Shown: positions 9,656-18,239, counted from the first letter of the stretch. The stretch is 64,000 nt of DNA from CBDDIP01 sp965279405 (GCA_965279405.1 OZ257157.1:682001-746000), one strand, 5' to 3'. The notes: generated from the letters alone by a model not told the origin. Numbers and translations: made by a program.

Positions 9656-12121
9656 ATGCGCGCCGTCCGTCAATTCAACGTGATCCCCGCGATCCCCGAA
9701 CCGCTCGCCGCGTTGGACGAGCTCGCCCGCAACCTGCACTGGACGTGGGACCGCGACACGCAGGCGCTGTTCCAGCAGCTGGATGCGAGGTTGTGGGCAG
9801 ACACCGGCCACGACCCGCTGCGCCTGCTCGCCGCGCTGAGCCCCGCGCAGTGGGCCGCATTGGCGGCCGATTCAACGATCATCGCGGCGACGGCCACGGC
9901 GGCGGCGCGGTTGCGCGAAGCGATGGACGGACCGCGCTGGTTCCAGTCGCGCGTCGATTCGCCGCTCGGTCTGGTGGCCTACTTCTCCCCCGAATTCGGC
10001 ATCAGTGAGACGCTGCCGCAGTACTCCGGCGGCCTCGGCGTGCTCGCCGGCGATCATCTCAAGGCGACCTCCGATCTCGGCGTGCCGCTCGTCGCCATCG
10101 GTCTGCTGTACGCCGAGGGCTACTTCCGCCAGCGCCTCAACGCCGACGGGTACCAGGAGGAGAACTACCCCCCGCTCGACACCCACGGCCTGGCCATCCG
10201 GCCGTCGGGCGTGCAGGTCAGCGTCGACTTCGCCGGCGACGAGGTGCGCATCAACGCGTGGGAGGTGCAGGTCGGCCGGGTGAAGCTGTACCTGCTGGAC
10301 ACCGCGGTGGAGGGCAACAGCGCGGAGGGCGCGTCGATCACCAACCGCCTCTACGGCGGCGACACCGAGCACCGCATCCGCCAGGAGATGGTGCTCGGCA
10401 TCGGTGGTGTGCGCGTGCTGCGCGCGCTGGGCCTCGATCCGCAGGTGTTCCACACCAACGAGGGTCACGCCGGGTTCCTGTCGCTCGAGCGCATCCGCGA
10501 ACTGGTCGAGCAGGGGTTCACGTTCGCCGAGGCGATCGAGGCCGTGCGCGCCGGCGGCGTGTTCACGACGCACACCCCGGTCCCTGCGGGCATCGACCGG
10601 TTCCCGCGAGAGATGATCGAGAAGTACTTCGCCGCCTACGTCGCGTCCGTCGGGATCACGCTCGACGAGCTGATGGCCGTGGGGCAACGCCCTGACGAGC
10701 CCGACGAGACGCGGTTCAACATGGCGGTGATGGGCCTGCACCTCGGTGGCCGTTCCAACGGCGTCGCCCAGCTGCACGGTGCCGTCAGCCGCGAGATGTT
10801 CGCCGGGTTGTGGCCGGACGTGCCGGTGGACGAGGTGCCGATCGGGGCGATCACCAACGGGGTGCACGCGCACACGTGGGTGAGCGACGAGATGGACGCG
10901 GTGATCCGGCGTGGCGTCGGCAGCATGTGGGACGGCGCCGACGAGCCGTCGTGGGCCGGCATCAGCAAGGTGCCCGCTGCGGAGATCTGGGAGGCGCGCC
11001 GTCGCGGCCGAGCCGACCTCGTTGCGTTCGTGCGCTCACGGCTCGGCGACGCGTTGCTCGATCCCGACGTCCTCACGATCGGCTTCGCCCGCCGCTTCGC
11101 CACGTACAAGCGGGCGACGATGCTGCTGTCGCAGGCCGATCGGTTGCGCAAGCTGCTCCTCGACGCCGACCGTCCGGTGCAGTTCGTCTTCGCCGGCAAG
11201 GCGCACCCTGCGGACTCCCCGGGCAAGGACATGATCCGCGAGATCGAGCTGTTCGCTCGCCAGCTCGACGTGGGCCACAGCTTCCTGTTCGTCCCGGACT
11301 ACGACATGGCCATCGCCAGGATGATGTACCACGGGTGCGACGTGTGGTTGAACAACCCGCGGCGGCCCCTGGAGGCGTGTGGCACGAGCGGCATGAAGGC
11401 GGCGCTGAACGGCGCGCTGAACTGCAGCATCCTCGACGGCTGGTGGGACGAGTGCTTCGACGGTGGGAACGGCTGGGCCATCCTCTCGGCCGACGACGAC
11501 CCCGACGTCGGTCGCCGCGATCAGCGCGAGGCGACGAGCCTGTTCGGGTTGCTCGAGCGGGAGATCGTGCCGTTGTTCTACACGCGGGGCGACGACGGCG
11601 TGCCCACCGGTTGGGTCGATCGGATGAAGCACAACTGGGCGTCGCTCGGCCCGTTCGTCACCGCGGCGCGGATGGTGCGCGACTACACGACCGAGCTCTA
11701 CGAGCCGGCTGCGGCCGACGCTCGTCGTGCGCTCGCGGACGGTGCTGCCGCAGCGAAGGACCTCGCCGGGTGGAAGCAGCGCGTGCGCGCTGCATGGCCG
11801 GGGGTGAAGGTGCTCGACGTCAGCGCCGACACGGAGGCCGCCCGCGAAGGCGACCAACGCAACGTGTTCGCTCGCGTCGACCTGGCCGGGCTCAGTGCGT
11901 CGGACGTGTCGGTGCAGCTGCTCCACGGCCCGATCGACTCGACGGCTTCGTTCATCGGCATCCCCGACGCCGTCGTGCTGCAGGCCGAGGGCGATGGTGG
12001 CTACCGCGGCACCTACACCGTCGGCGAAGCCGGTCCGTACGGTGTCACCGTGCGAGCCCTGCCGGCCCACGACCACCTCGTCTCCCCCGTCGAGCTCGGC
12101 ATCATCGCCTGGGCAAGTTGA
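9656..12121 (+). CDS. glgP: Alpha-glucan (glycogen/maltodextrin) phosphorylase
   Basis: GT35 enzyme releasing glucose-1-phosphate from glycogen. The 821-aa protein carries an N-terminal DUF3417-type start (FNVIPAIPEPLAALDELARN). Further family landmarks are FSPEFGISETLPQYSGGLGV, FHTNEGHAGFLSLERIRELV and FATYKRA. The PLP-site region GTSGMKAALNGALNCSILDG retains the lysine. This matches the actinobacterial 'short' phosphorylase group. ATG 9656 follows TACCCT (9643-9648) by 7 nt. It lies 79 bp after the glycogen synthase gene and converges on the enoyl-CoA hydratase gene with only 9 bp between stops, leaving almost no room for a terminator. Confidence 0.94.
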   Translation: MRAVRQFNVIPAIPEPLAALDELARNLHWTWDRDTQALFQQLDARLWADTGHDPLRLLAALSPAQWAALAADSTIIAATATAAARLREAMDGPRWFQSRVDSPLGLVAYFSPEFGISETLPQYSGGLGVLAGDHLKATSDLGVPLVAIGLLYAEGYFRQRLNADGYQEENYPPLDTHGLAIRPSGVQVSVDFAGDEVRINAWEVQVGRVKLYLLDTAVEGNSAEGASITNRLYGGDTEHRIRQEMVLGIGGVRVLRALGLDPQVFHTNEGHAGFLSLERIRELVEQGFTFAEAIEAVRAGGVFTTHTPVPAGIDRFPREMIEKYFAAYVASVGITLDELMAVGQRPDEPDETRFNMAVMGLHLGGRSNGVAQLHGAVSREMFAGLWPDVPVDEVPIGAITNGVHAHTWVSDEMDAVIRRGVGSMWDGADEPSWAGISKVPAAEIWEARRRGRADLVAFVRSRLGDALLDPDVLTIGFARRFATYKRATMLLSQADRLRKLLLDADRPVQFVFAGKAHPADSPGKDMIREIELFARQLDVGHSFLFVPDYDMAIARMMYHGCDVWLNNPRRPLEACGTSGMKAALNGALNCSILDGWWDECFDGGNGWAILSADDDPDVGRRDQREATSLFGLLEREIVPLFYTRGDDGVPTGWVDRMKHNWASLGPFVTAARMVRDYTTELYEPAAADARRALADGAAAAKDLAGWKQRVRAAWPGVKVLDVSADTEAAREGDQRNVFARVDLAGLSASDVSVQLLHGPIDSTASFIGIPDAVVLQAEGDGGYRGTYTVGEAGPYGVTVRALPAHDHLVSPVELGIIAWAS

Positions 12122-12130
12122 GGTCGAGCA

Positions 12131-12904
12131 CTACTTCCCGGTGAACTGCGCTTTGCCGGGTCCGTCTTGGAGGAAGCTGGCGACGCCGATCTGGCTGTCG
12201 TCGGTGCGGAACACGTCCTCGAACAGATCGCGTTCCAGGGCCATCGCCTCGGGGATCGCCCGGTCCATGCCGAGCTCGACCGCCTGCTTGACCATCGCCT
12301 GCGCGAGCACCGCGCCACGGGCGACCTCGGCAGCGAGTGCGTAGGCGCGCGCATGAAGGTCCGCTGACGGGACCACCTCGTCGGCGAGGCCGATGCGCAG
12401 CGCCTCGTCGGCCTTCACCTGGCGACCGGTGATCATCATCTCCTTGGCGCGACTGCGGCCGACGATGCGCGGCAGGCGTTGCGTGCCGCCGCCGCCGGGG
12501 ATGATCCCGAGCAGGATCTCCGGCTGGCCGAACACCGCACGTTCGCTGGCGATGCGGTAGTCGCACGCCAACGCCAGCTCGCACCCACCGCCGAGTGCGT
12601 AGCCGCTGACGGCGGCGATGACGAAGCGAGGGATGTCGGCCACCGCGGCCAGCGCCGTGTGGAACCCGTTGCCGATCGTCCGACCTTCCTGCGGCCCACC
12701 GAACTCGCTGATGTCCGCGCCAGCGGCGAAGATCCGCTCGCCGCCCGTGATCACCACGGCTCCGGGCGGGTCGGCCGAGAGGTCCTCGGCCGCCGCGCGC
12801 AGGTCGGCCAGGAGCGCCTGCGAGAGCGCGTTCACCTTCGGGTTGTTGAGCGTGACCACGGCAACCCCGTCGTCGCGCCGCTCCACCAGCACCAGATCTC
12901 CCAT
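12131..12904 (-). CDS. Enoyl-CoA hydratase/isomerase (crotonase) family protein
   Basis: Crotonase-fold enzyme, probably hydrating enoyl-CoA in fatty-acid or amino-acid breakdown. The 257-aa protein shows the oxyanion-hole segments FAAGADISEF and SGYALGGGCELALACD. FGQPEILLGIIPGGGGTQRL carries the catalytic-region Glu, and the usual C-terminal trimerisation helix follows. I chose ATG 12904 because the preceding in-frame codons are repeat DNA; TAGGGT (12912-12917) is 7 nt upstream. The substrate is unknown. The promoter sits against the 75-bp repeat units starting at 12919. Confidence 0.92.
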   Translation of the reverse strand: MGDLVLVERRDDGVAVVTLNNPKVNALSQALLADLRAAAEDLSADPPGAVVITGGERIFAAGADISEFGGPQEGRTIGNGFHTALAAVADIPRFVIAAVSGYALGGGCELALACDYRIASERAVFGQPEILLGIIPGGGGTQRLPRIVGRSRAKEMMITGRQVKADEALRIGLADEVVPSADLHARAYALAAEVARGAVLAQAMVKQAVELGMDRAIPEAMALERDLFEDVFRTDDSQIGVASFLQDGPGKAQFTGK

Positions 12905-12918
12905 GCCCCGCACCCTAC

Positions 12919-13018
12919 TTCCGGTGTTCGCTGCGCTCACCTGCCGTGCTCGCTCGCACGCTCGCGTCGCCCCAGCTCCAGTCCGCGGCCGCCTTCCGGT
13001 GTTCGCTGCGATCACCTG
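12919..13018. repeat. Diverged relatives of the 74-bp repeat, about 1.3 units
   Basis: TTCCGGTGTTCGCTGCG occurs at 12919 and again at 12994, a 75-bp period. The segment CGTGCTCGCTCGCACGCTCGC closely matches the array at 5245-5478. It lies upstream of the enoyl-CoA hydratase gene and 15 bp from palindrome copy B. Confidence 0.85.
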
Positions 13019-13032
13019 CCCGCACCCCGAAT

Positions 13033-13075
13033 CTGGATGTCGGAGACGCGGCTCTGCCGCGCGTCAGACATCCAG
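13033..13075. repeat. 43-bp palindromic repeat, copy B
   Basis: Same element as at 3961, with loop TCT and outer arms CTGGATGTC / GACATCCAG. On the minus strand the element reads CTG GAT GTC TGA, so it supplies the last three codons and the stop (13064-13066) of the nuclease-like gene. Possible terminator. Confidence 0.9.
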
Positions 13076-13993
13076 TTTGGGGATCCGGTCGTCGATGATG
13101 ACGCGCACGGTCTCGGCGACCTCGTCCATGCGGTTGAGGTCGCCCCACCAGACCTCGACGATCTCCCAGCCGAGGCGGCGGAGGGCGCGCTTGCGTTGGG
13201 CATCCTTCCTGCGCGCCTCGGGTGTGGCGTGCCACCGCCAGCTCTGGCACTCGACGCCGATCTTCAAAGCGGGCAGTGCGAGATCGAGCTCCGCGAGCAA
13301 CGGGCCGTCGGCCGCACGCACGGGAACCTCGTCGTCGAATCGGAGGCCTCGTGCCGCGAATAAGCCGGATGCCAACCGCTGGAACCAGCTGCGCGGCAAC
13401 CGAGCATTGGTGCGCTGATCCAACATCACCAGGAGCGGCAACGGTCCCTTGCGACCCTGACGAACGCGTCCTGCGACGACGTGCTGGATGTACTCGATGC
13501 TCACGCCCTTGCGAAGGGCGCTGTCGAGAGCGGCGATCGTCCGGCGTTCGTCGAGCGTCGCCAGGATGTCGATCAAGGTCAACGGCACGGTTCGCACCGG
13601 GATGTTGTCGACGAACATCACATCGGATCGATCCCACATGCGCGTCTGGTGAACGGTCACGTTGATGTTCGCCGGCGTGGTCGGTCGTACGCCGTGGCGG
13701 ACGGTGACGTGCAGCGGGGAGTAGTGCGCGAACCCGTCGAGCTCGTGGAGCCGGCCCGCCGTCCCATGCGAGACCGCTGCGTCCGGATGGGTGGAGAACG
13801 CGGCGAGGATGGCCCGCTGTCGCCACGTCTTCGGCGCGGCCGTGAGGACGATCAGGTTGGGCGGATGCTCTTCGAGGACTCCGTGGCGGAGCATCGTGTC
13901 GAGTTCGGATCGGGTCGTCCACGTCGTCGCGATCTGAAACCGATTGGCGACACCGTGCTGCGCCCGGAGGATGTCAGCGAGGTTTTCCTTCAC
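13064..13993 (-). CDS. Nuclease-like (DUF559/Vsr-type fold) protein with AbiEi-like N-terminus
   Basis: A 309-aa protein. The N-terminal half (KENLADILRAQHGVANRFQI, then a winged-helix-like stretch and VRTVPLTLIDILATLDERRT) resembles AbiEi-type transcriptional modules. The C-terminal part (AELDLALPALKIGVECQSWR, then RKDAQRKRALRRLGWEIVEV) resembles the restriction-endonuclease-like fold of DUF559 proteins with its E-x-Q in place of E-x-K. Its biochemical role is unknown. GTG 13993 lies in an AT-richer patch unlike its surroundings. The last three residues, LDV, and the stop come from palindrome B. The gene is bracketed by palindromes B and C exactly 1001 bp apart. Confidence 0.78.
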   Translation of the reverse strand: MKENLADILRAQHGVANRFQIATTWTTRSELDTMLRHGVLEEHPPNLIVLTAAPKTWRQRAILAAFSTHPDAAVSHGTAGRLHELDGFAHYSPLHVTVRHGVRPTTPANINVTVHQTRMWDRSDVMFVDNIPVRTVPLTLIDILATLDERRTIAALDSALRKGVSIEYIQHVVAGRVRQGRKGPLPLLVMLDQRTNARLPRSWFQRLASGLFAARGLRFDDEVPVRAADGPLLAELDLALPALKIGVECQSWRWHATPEARRKDAQRKRALRRLGWEIVEVWWGDLNRMDEVAETVRVIIDDRIPKLDV

Positions 13994-14033
13994 ACATACA
14001 AAGAACCGTGCCGAGATCGCCGCAGAGGAAGAA

Positions 14034-14076
14034 TTGGATGTCTGAAACGCGGCAGGACCGCGTTTCAGACATCCAG
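14034..14076. repeat. 43-bp palindromic repeat, copy C (perfect stem)
   Basis: The most perfect copy: 18-bp arms TGGATGTCTGAAACGCGG and its exact complement around a CAGGA loop. On the minus strand it encodes the final Leu-Asp-Val and the stop (14065-14067) of meaB. It lies between meaB and the nuclease-like gene, on the same strand as both. Confidence 0.92.
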
Positions 14077-15036
14077 AAAATCGTTGTGGGGGAGGAGGGA
14101 TTGGGCGGCGGCCCAGGGGTCGAGGGTGCCGGCGGCGACGTCGGCTTCGAGCTCCGCCCAGCGGGCGCCGGCGAGGCGGCGGGCGCGGTCGTGGAGCTGC
14201 GCGGCGAGGATCGCGGCCAGCTCGTCGGACAACCTGGTGCGCCGACGGTCGGCCAGTTCGCCCGAGGATTCGAGGTGGACGCGATGGGCGAGCACCGCGT
14301 CCCACACCTCGCCGGCGCCGCTGCGGTCGGTGGCAACGGTGGCGATGATCGGCGGCGACCACGTGGATGCCCCGCGGTCCGCCATCTCCAGCATCTGGGC
14401 GAGGTCGGTGCGCGTCTGCTCGGCGCCCGGGCGGTCGGCCTTGTTGATCACGAACACGTCGGCGATCTCCATCAGCCCGGCCTTGTTCGCCTGCACCACA
14501 TCACCCCAACCCGGGTTGACCACCACCACCGTCGTGTCGGCGCGGCCGGCGATCTCCACCTCCACCTGACCGACGCCGACGGTCTCGATCAGCACCCACG
14601 GCCACCCGCACGCGTGCAACACGCGCACCGCCTCCGGCGCGGCCAACGACAGGCCGCCGAGGTGACCGCGCGTCGCCATCGAGCGGATGAAGACGCCCTC
14701 GTCGGTGGCGTGATCCTGCATGCGCACGCGGTCACCGAGGATCGCGCCGCCGGTGAACGGCGACGACGGATCGATGGCCAGCACCGCGACCCGCTCGCGT
14801 GCGGCGAGGCCGCGCACGTGGGCGAGCACCGCACTCGTGAGCGTCGACTTCCCTGCGCCCGGCGCACCCGTGAGACCGATCGTGTAGCCGTCGCCACTCA
14901 ACGGGAACGCGGCCGCAGCCACCTCCCGCGCGGGTGCTCCACCGCGCTCGACCAACGAGAGCAGACGGGCCAACGAACTGCGATCATCGCCGCGCGCCGC
15001 GGCGAAGGTGTCGGCGACCGAACCCTTTGCGACCAT
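14065..15036 (-). CDS. meaB: Methylmalonyl-CoA mutase-associated GTPase MeaB (ArgK family)
   Basis: G-protein chaperone that loads and protects B12-dependent methylmalonyl-CoA mutase. The 323-aa protein has the P-loop GLTGAPGAGKSTLTSA, the metal-binding AIDPSSPFTGGAILGDRVRM, the switch region IETVGVGQVEVEI and the base-specificity NKAD, all diagnostic of MeaB. The C-terminus ends NDFLDV, where LDV and the stop derive from palindrome C. The start ATG 15036 is 10 bp after the stop of the binding-protein gene, so the two are probably co-transcribed. The mutase itself is not in the window. Confidence 0.95.
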   Translation of the reverse strand: MVAKGSVADTFAAARGDDRSSLARLLSLVERGGAPAREVAAAAFPLSGDGYTIGLTGAPGAGKSTLTSAVLAHVRGLAARERVAVLAIDPSSPFTGGAILGDRVRMQDHATDEGVFIRSMATRGHLGGLSLAAPEAVRVLHACGWPWVLIETVGVGQVEVEIAGRADTTVVVVNPGWGDVVQANKAGLMEIADVFVINKADRPGAEQTRTDLAQMLEMADRGASTWSPPIIATVATDRSGAGEVWDAVLAHRVHLESSGELADRRRTRLSDELAAILAAQLHDRARRLAGARWAELEADVAAGTLDPWAAAQSLLPHNDFLDV

Positions 15037-15046
15037 GGCGAGCGGG

Positions 15047-16303
15047 TCAGGCCCCGGCGATGGTGAGGAAGCGGTCGGTCATCGACACATCGAGGTCGTC
15101 GGGCAGGTCGGCGAACACCTTCAGCGGGGCGACCTCTTCGCTGGGGAACAGGTACGGGCTGTCGGCCAGCGCTGCCGCGTCGCCGCCCAGCGCGACGAGC
15201 TGGTCGCGCACACCGACCACCGGGCTGACGTACTGGACGTATGCCGTGATCTGCGCCGCCTGCACGGGGTCGTAGACGAAATCCATCCACGCCGCTGCGG
15301 ACTCGACGTTCGGCGACCCCTTCAGGATCACCATGGTGTCGTACCAGAGCATCCCGCCCTCCGCCGGCACGATGAAGACGACGTCGGGGTTGGTGACCGC
15401 CGCGGCGATGTCGCCCGACCAGGCGACGCACGCCACGAGGTTCTCGTTGTTGAGCCCGTCGATGTACTCGTTTCCCGTGAAGCTGCGGATCTGCCCCGAG
15501 TTCACCGCGCCCTCGATCTTGTCGAGCGCAGCCGTCATCCCCACCTCGTCGACGACGCTCGGGTCGGCGCCCATCCCGAGCATCACCAGGCCGACCGTGT
15601 CGCGCATGTCGGTGAACAACGCCACCCTGCCGGCGAACGCCGGATCGAACAGGTCGTTGATGCTCGACAGCGGGCGCCCCGCCAGCGCGAGGTTGAAGGC
15701 GATCCCCGTGACCCCGGCCTGCCACGGCAGGTTGAACCCGCCGCCCGGATCCCACGCCACGTCGCGGAAGCGCGGATCGAGGTTCGCTGCGTTCGGGATC
15801 AGGTCGAGCGGCAACGGCTCGATCAGCCCGAGCCGCTTCAGTCGAGCCGCCATCCAGTTGGTCGGGCAGGCGATGTCGTAGTCGGTCGCGGTGCCGCTGC
15901 CGAGCGGTTCGAACACGTGCGTGAAGACCTCGTTGTTGTCGTTGAAGTCCTCGCTGTACTCGACGTCGATGCCCGTCGCAGCCTCGAACCGTTCGACCGT
16001 CCCCGTGGCGCCGTTCTCGCTCGGGTCGATGTACGCGGTCCAGTTGAGGATGCGCACCCGATCGGGAGGCGGCGGCAGCGTCCCGAGGTCGGACGGCTCG
16101 GTCTCAGGAAACGTGTCCAGCGTCTCCGGCGATGTCGGCGGCGTGATCGCGTCCGTCGGCGGCGAGCTGACCTCGCTCGCGCTGCGGTCGGTCACCGCGA
16201 TCGTGTTGTCGCTGCCGCACGCGGTGATCAACGCTGCGAGCACCCCCGTCGCGCCGGTCGCGAACAGAGCCCGCCGACCGAACCGAGGATCGACCTGGTC
16301 CAT
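15047..16303 (-). CDS. Spermidine/putrescine-type ABC transporter substrate-binding lipoprotein
   Basis: A PotD-like periplasmic-type binding protein anchored as a lipoprotein. The 418-aa protein has an RR-containing signal (FGRRALFATGATGVLAALIT) ending at Cys33 in LITACGSD. A Ser/Thr/Pro linker follows, then the mature domain VRILNWTAYIDPSENGATG, typical of polyamine-binding proteins. LPWQAGVTGIAFN and VPAEGGMLWYDTMVILKGSP are also family-like. No permease or ATPase genes are adjacent, so its transporter must be elsewhere. It lies between the NifU-domain gene (33 bp upstream) and meaB (10 bp downstream). Confidence 0.9.
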   Translation of the reverse strand: MDQVDPRFGRRALFATGATGVLAALITACGSDNTIAVTDRSASEVSSPPTDAITPPTSPETLDTFPETEPSDLGTLPPPPDRVRILNWTAYIDPSENGATGTVERFEAATGIDVEYSEDFNDNNEVFTHVFEPLGSGTATDYDIACPTNWMAARLKRLGLIEPLPLDLIPNAANLDPRFRDVAWDPGGGFNLPWQAGVTGIAFNLALAGRPLSSINDLFDPAFAGRVALFTDMRDTVGLVMLGMGADPSVVDEVGMTAALDKIEGAVNSGQIRSFTGNEYIDGLNNENLVACVAWSGDIAAAVTNPDVVFIVPAEGGMLWYDTMVILKGSPNVESAAAWMDFVYDPVQAAQITAYVQYVSPVVGVRDQLVALGGDAAALADSPYLFPSEEVAPLKVFADLPDDLDVSMTDRFLTIAGA

Positions 16304-16335
16304 CACCGGCAATCTAGGCGTCGATGCGGGTGGCG

Positions 16336-16569
16336 TCAGCCCTCGGCGACGTTGACGACCTCGGTGACACCGTCGATGCGATCGCGCATGATCCGCTCGA
16401 TCCCGGCCTTCAACGTCTGCGTGCTGGCCGGGCACGTGCCACACGCGCCGACGAGCGTGACCGAGATGACCCCGGTCTCCTCGTTGACATCGCGCAGCAC
16501 GATGTCGCCACCGTCGGCCTGGAGGGCCGGGCGGATGACTTCGATCGTCTCTTCGACCTGTGCTCGCAT
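16336..16569 (-). CDS. NifU C-terminal domain Fe-S scaffold protein
   Basis: A 77-aa stand-alone NifU-like domain that binds or transfers Fe-S clusters. The core VGACGTCPASTQTLKAGIER contains the CxxC pair, and IRPALQADGGDIVLRDV is the conserved N-terminal half. The length matches the minimal domain. ATG 16569 has AGGA about 8 nt upstream, one of the few clear Shine-Dalgarno starts here. It is probably the first gene of a run with the binding lipoprotein and meaB. A cysteine desulfurase at the left edge would be a functional partner but is 16 kb away. Confidence 0.94.
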   Translation of the reverse strand: MRAQVEETIEVIRPALQADGGDIVLRDVNEETGVISVTLVGACGTCPASTQTLKAGIERIMRDRIDGVTEVVNVAEG

Positions 16570-16643
16570 TCGATGTGTCCTGTCTGCTGCCGAACCTGAT
16601 GGCGACTGCCATTCAACCAGGGGTCTCCGTAGGATTGCGATTC

Positions 16644-16679
16644 ATGGCAACGCCTCGCGCACGGAGCTTTGTTCCGTGA
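16644..16679 (+). CDS. Putative 11-codon leader peptide (MATPRARSFVP)
   Basis: ATG 16644 follows TAGGAT (16630-16635) by 8 nt, like other probable leaderless starts here. It reads 11 codons to TGA 16677-16679, which overlaps the GTG start of the 54-aa membrane protein as GTGA. Its stop position would put terminating ribosomes exactly on the next start. This could be a coupling leader or a chance ORF; there is no codon repeat suggesting amino-acid attenuation. Confidence 0.45.
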   Translation: MATPRARSFVP

Positions 16680-16840
16680 TCGCGATCCTCGCCCACCAGG
16701 GTGGTTGGGACGAGATGCTGATGGTGGCGGCGCCGATCCTGGTGATCGTCGGCCTGCTGCGCCTGGCCCGTCGCCGCGCCGAGCACACCACGCTCGATCC
16801 GGCTCCGGATGCCGAGGCCACGCCCACGCCCGAGCGCTGA
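16676..16840 (+). CDS. Small single-pass membrane protein, 54 aa
   Basis: GTG 16676 has CGGAG at 16663-16667 with about 8 nt spacing. The product reads VIAILAHQGGWDEMLMVAAP with a hydrophobic helix LMVAAPILVIVGLLRLARR, then a basic stop-transfer and an acidic/Pro tail ending TPTPER. I recognise no family; short proteins with a similar AHQGGWDE... opening occur near this type of locus in actinobacteria, as I recall. It is divergent from the NifU gene and convergent with murA (stop at 16859, 18 bp apart). Confidence 0.65.
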   Translation: MIAILAHQGGWDEMLMVAAPILVIVGLLRLARRRAEHTTLDPAPDAEATPTPER

Positions 16841-16858
16841 CCGGGCGGGTGTCGCGCG

Positions 16859-18124
16859 TCAGGCGCGACGTTCGATGTCGGCGCCGAGCGACAACAGCCG
16901 ACCGACGAGGTCGTCGTAGCCGCGGTCGATGTGGTGGGTGCCGGTGACCGATGTCTCCCCGTCCGCCGCCAGCCCGGCGACGACGAGTGCCGCACCCGCG
17001 CGGATGTCGGGCGCTCGCACCGGAGCGCCGCTGAGCCGCTGCACGCCACGCACCACGGCGTGGTGCCCGTCGGTGCGGATGTCCGCGCCGAGCCGTTGGA
17101 GCTCTTCGACGTAGCGGAAGCGGCCCGGGTAGAGGTTCTCGGTGACGATGCCGACGCCCTCGGCGACGGAGAGCATGGTGACGATCAGCGGCTTGTAGTC
17201 GGTGGCGATGCCGGGGTATGGCAGGGTGGCAACGTCGATGGCGCGCAAACGGCCCTGTGCCCACACGGCCAGGCCACCACCGATGTCCGTGACGGTGACG
17301 CCCATGTCGTTGAACCGCCGCAGCAGCATGTCCATGTGGTCGGCGCGTGCACCGCGCAGCACCACTTCCCCACCGCTGACCGCGACCGCAGCGAGGTACG
17401 TCGCGGCCTGAATGCGGTCGGCGACCACGTCGTGATCGGTCGCGTGCAACGTGCCCGGCTCGACGCCGTGGATCACCAGCGTCGACGATCCGACGCCCTC
17501 CACGTCGGCGCCCATCGACAGGAGCATCTGGCACAGATCGGCGATCTCCGGCTCGCGCGCCGCGTTGTCGATCACCGTCGTGCCCTTGGCGTGGACCGCG
17601 GCCGTGAGGATGTTCTCCGTGGCGCCGACGCTCGGGAAGTCGAGCGTGAGCTCGGCACCGTGCAGGCGATCGGCATGCGCCTCGACGTTGCCGTGGTGCA
17701 GTTCGAAGGTGGCGCCCATCGCCTCGAGGCCCTTGAGGTGCATGTCGATCGGACGGCTGCCGAAGTCGTCGCCACCGGGGAGCGACAGCACGACTCGCCC
17801 GAAGCGACCGAGCAGCGGTCCGAGCACGTTGATCGATGCCCGGATCCGCTCGACGAGCTCGTACGGAGCGACGGGCACGATGTCGCCGCGGTTGACGAGC
17901 AGCAACCGCCCGTCCGCCTCGCGGGTGCAGGACACACCGATCGCGGCGAGGAGGTCGCCCATGATCGGCACGTCGGCGATGTCCGGCACGTTGCCGAGGT
18001 GGTACTCGCCGTCGGCCAGCAGCGTGGCCGCCATCAGCTTGAGGACCGAGTTCTTCGCGCCGGGCACCGTGACCTCGCCGTGGAGCGGACCGCCACGGCG
18101 GATGAGGATGCGGTCGTCGATCAC
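16859..18124 (-). CDS. murA: UDP-N-acetylglucosamine 1-carboxyvinyltransferase
   Basis: First committed step of peptidoglycan synthesis: transfer of enolpyruvate from PEP to UDP-GlcNAc. The 421-aa protein has GEVTVPGAKNSVLKLMAATL, RASINVLGPLLGRFGRVVL and the loop LPGGDDFGSRPIDMHLKG. At the position of the catalytic Cys115 of E. coli MurA it has Asp (D119). This is the Cys-to-Asp form known from mycobacteria, which is active but intrinsically fosfomycin-insensitive. GTG 18124 has TACTGT (18131-18136) 6 nt upstream. The rest of the family signature is intact and length is normal. Confidence 0.96.
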   Translation of the reverse strand: MIDDRILIRRGGPLHGEVTVPGAKNSVLKLMAATLLADGEYHLGNVPDIADVPIMGDLLAAIGVSCTREADGRLLLVNRGDIVPVAPYELVERIRASINVLGPLLGRFGRVVLSLPGGDDFGSRPIDMHLKGLEAMGATFELHHGNVEAHADRLHGAELTLDFPSVGATENILTAAVHAKGTTVIDNAAREPEIADLCQMLLSMGADVEGVGSSTLVIHGVEPGTLHATDHDVVADRIQAATYLAAVAVSGGEVVLRGARADHMDMLLRRFNDMGVTVTDIGGGLAVWAQGRLRAIDVATLPYPGIATDYKPLIVTMLSVAEGVGIVTENLYPGRFRYVEELQRLGADIRTDGHHAVVRGVQRLSGAPVRAPDIRAGAALVVAGLAADGETSVTGTHHIDRGYDDLVGRLLSLGADIERRA

Positions 18125-18239
18125 GGTCGCACAGTATGCCCGTTGTTCGAGCCGCAGTGGTGACCCCACCGCAGTGAGTGATGATCCGTGGCCTGGCAGC
18201 ACTCCGGTACGCGGACGCGACCTCACACGAACCGTTCAT

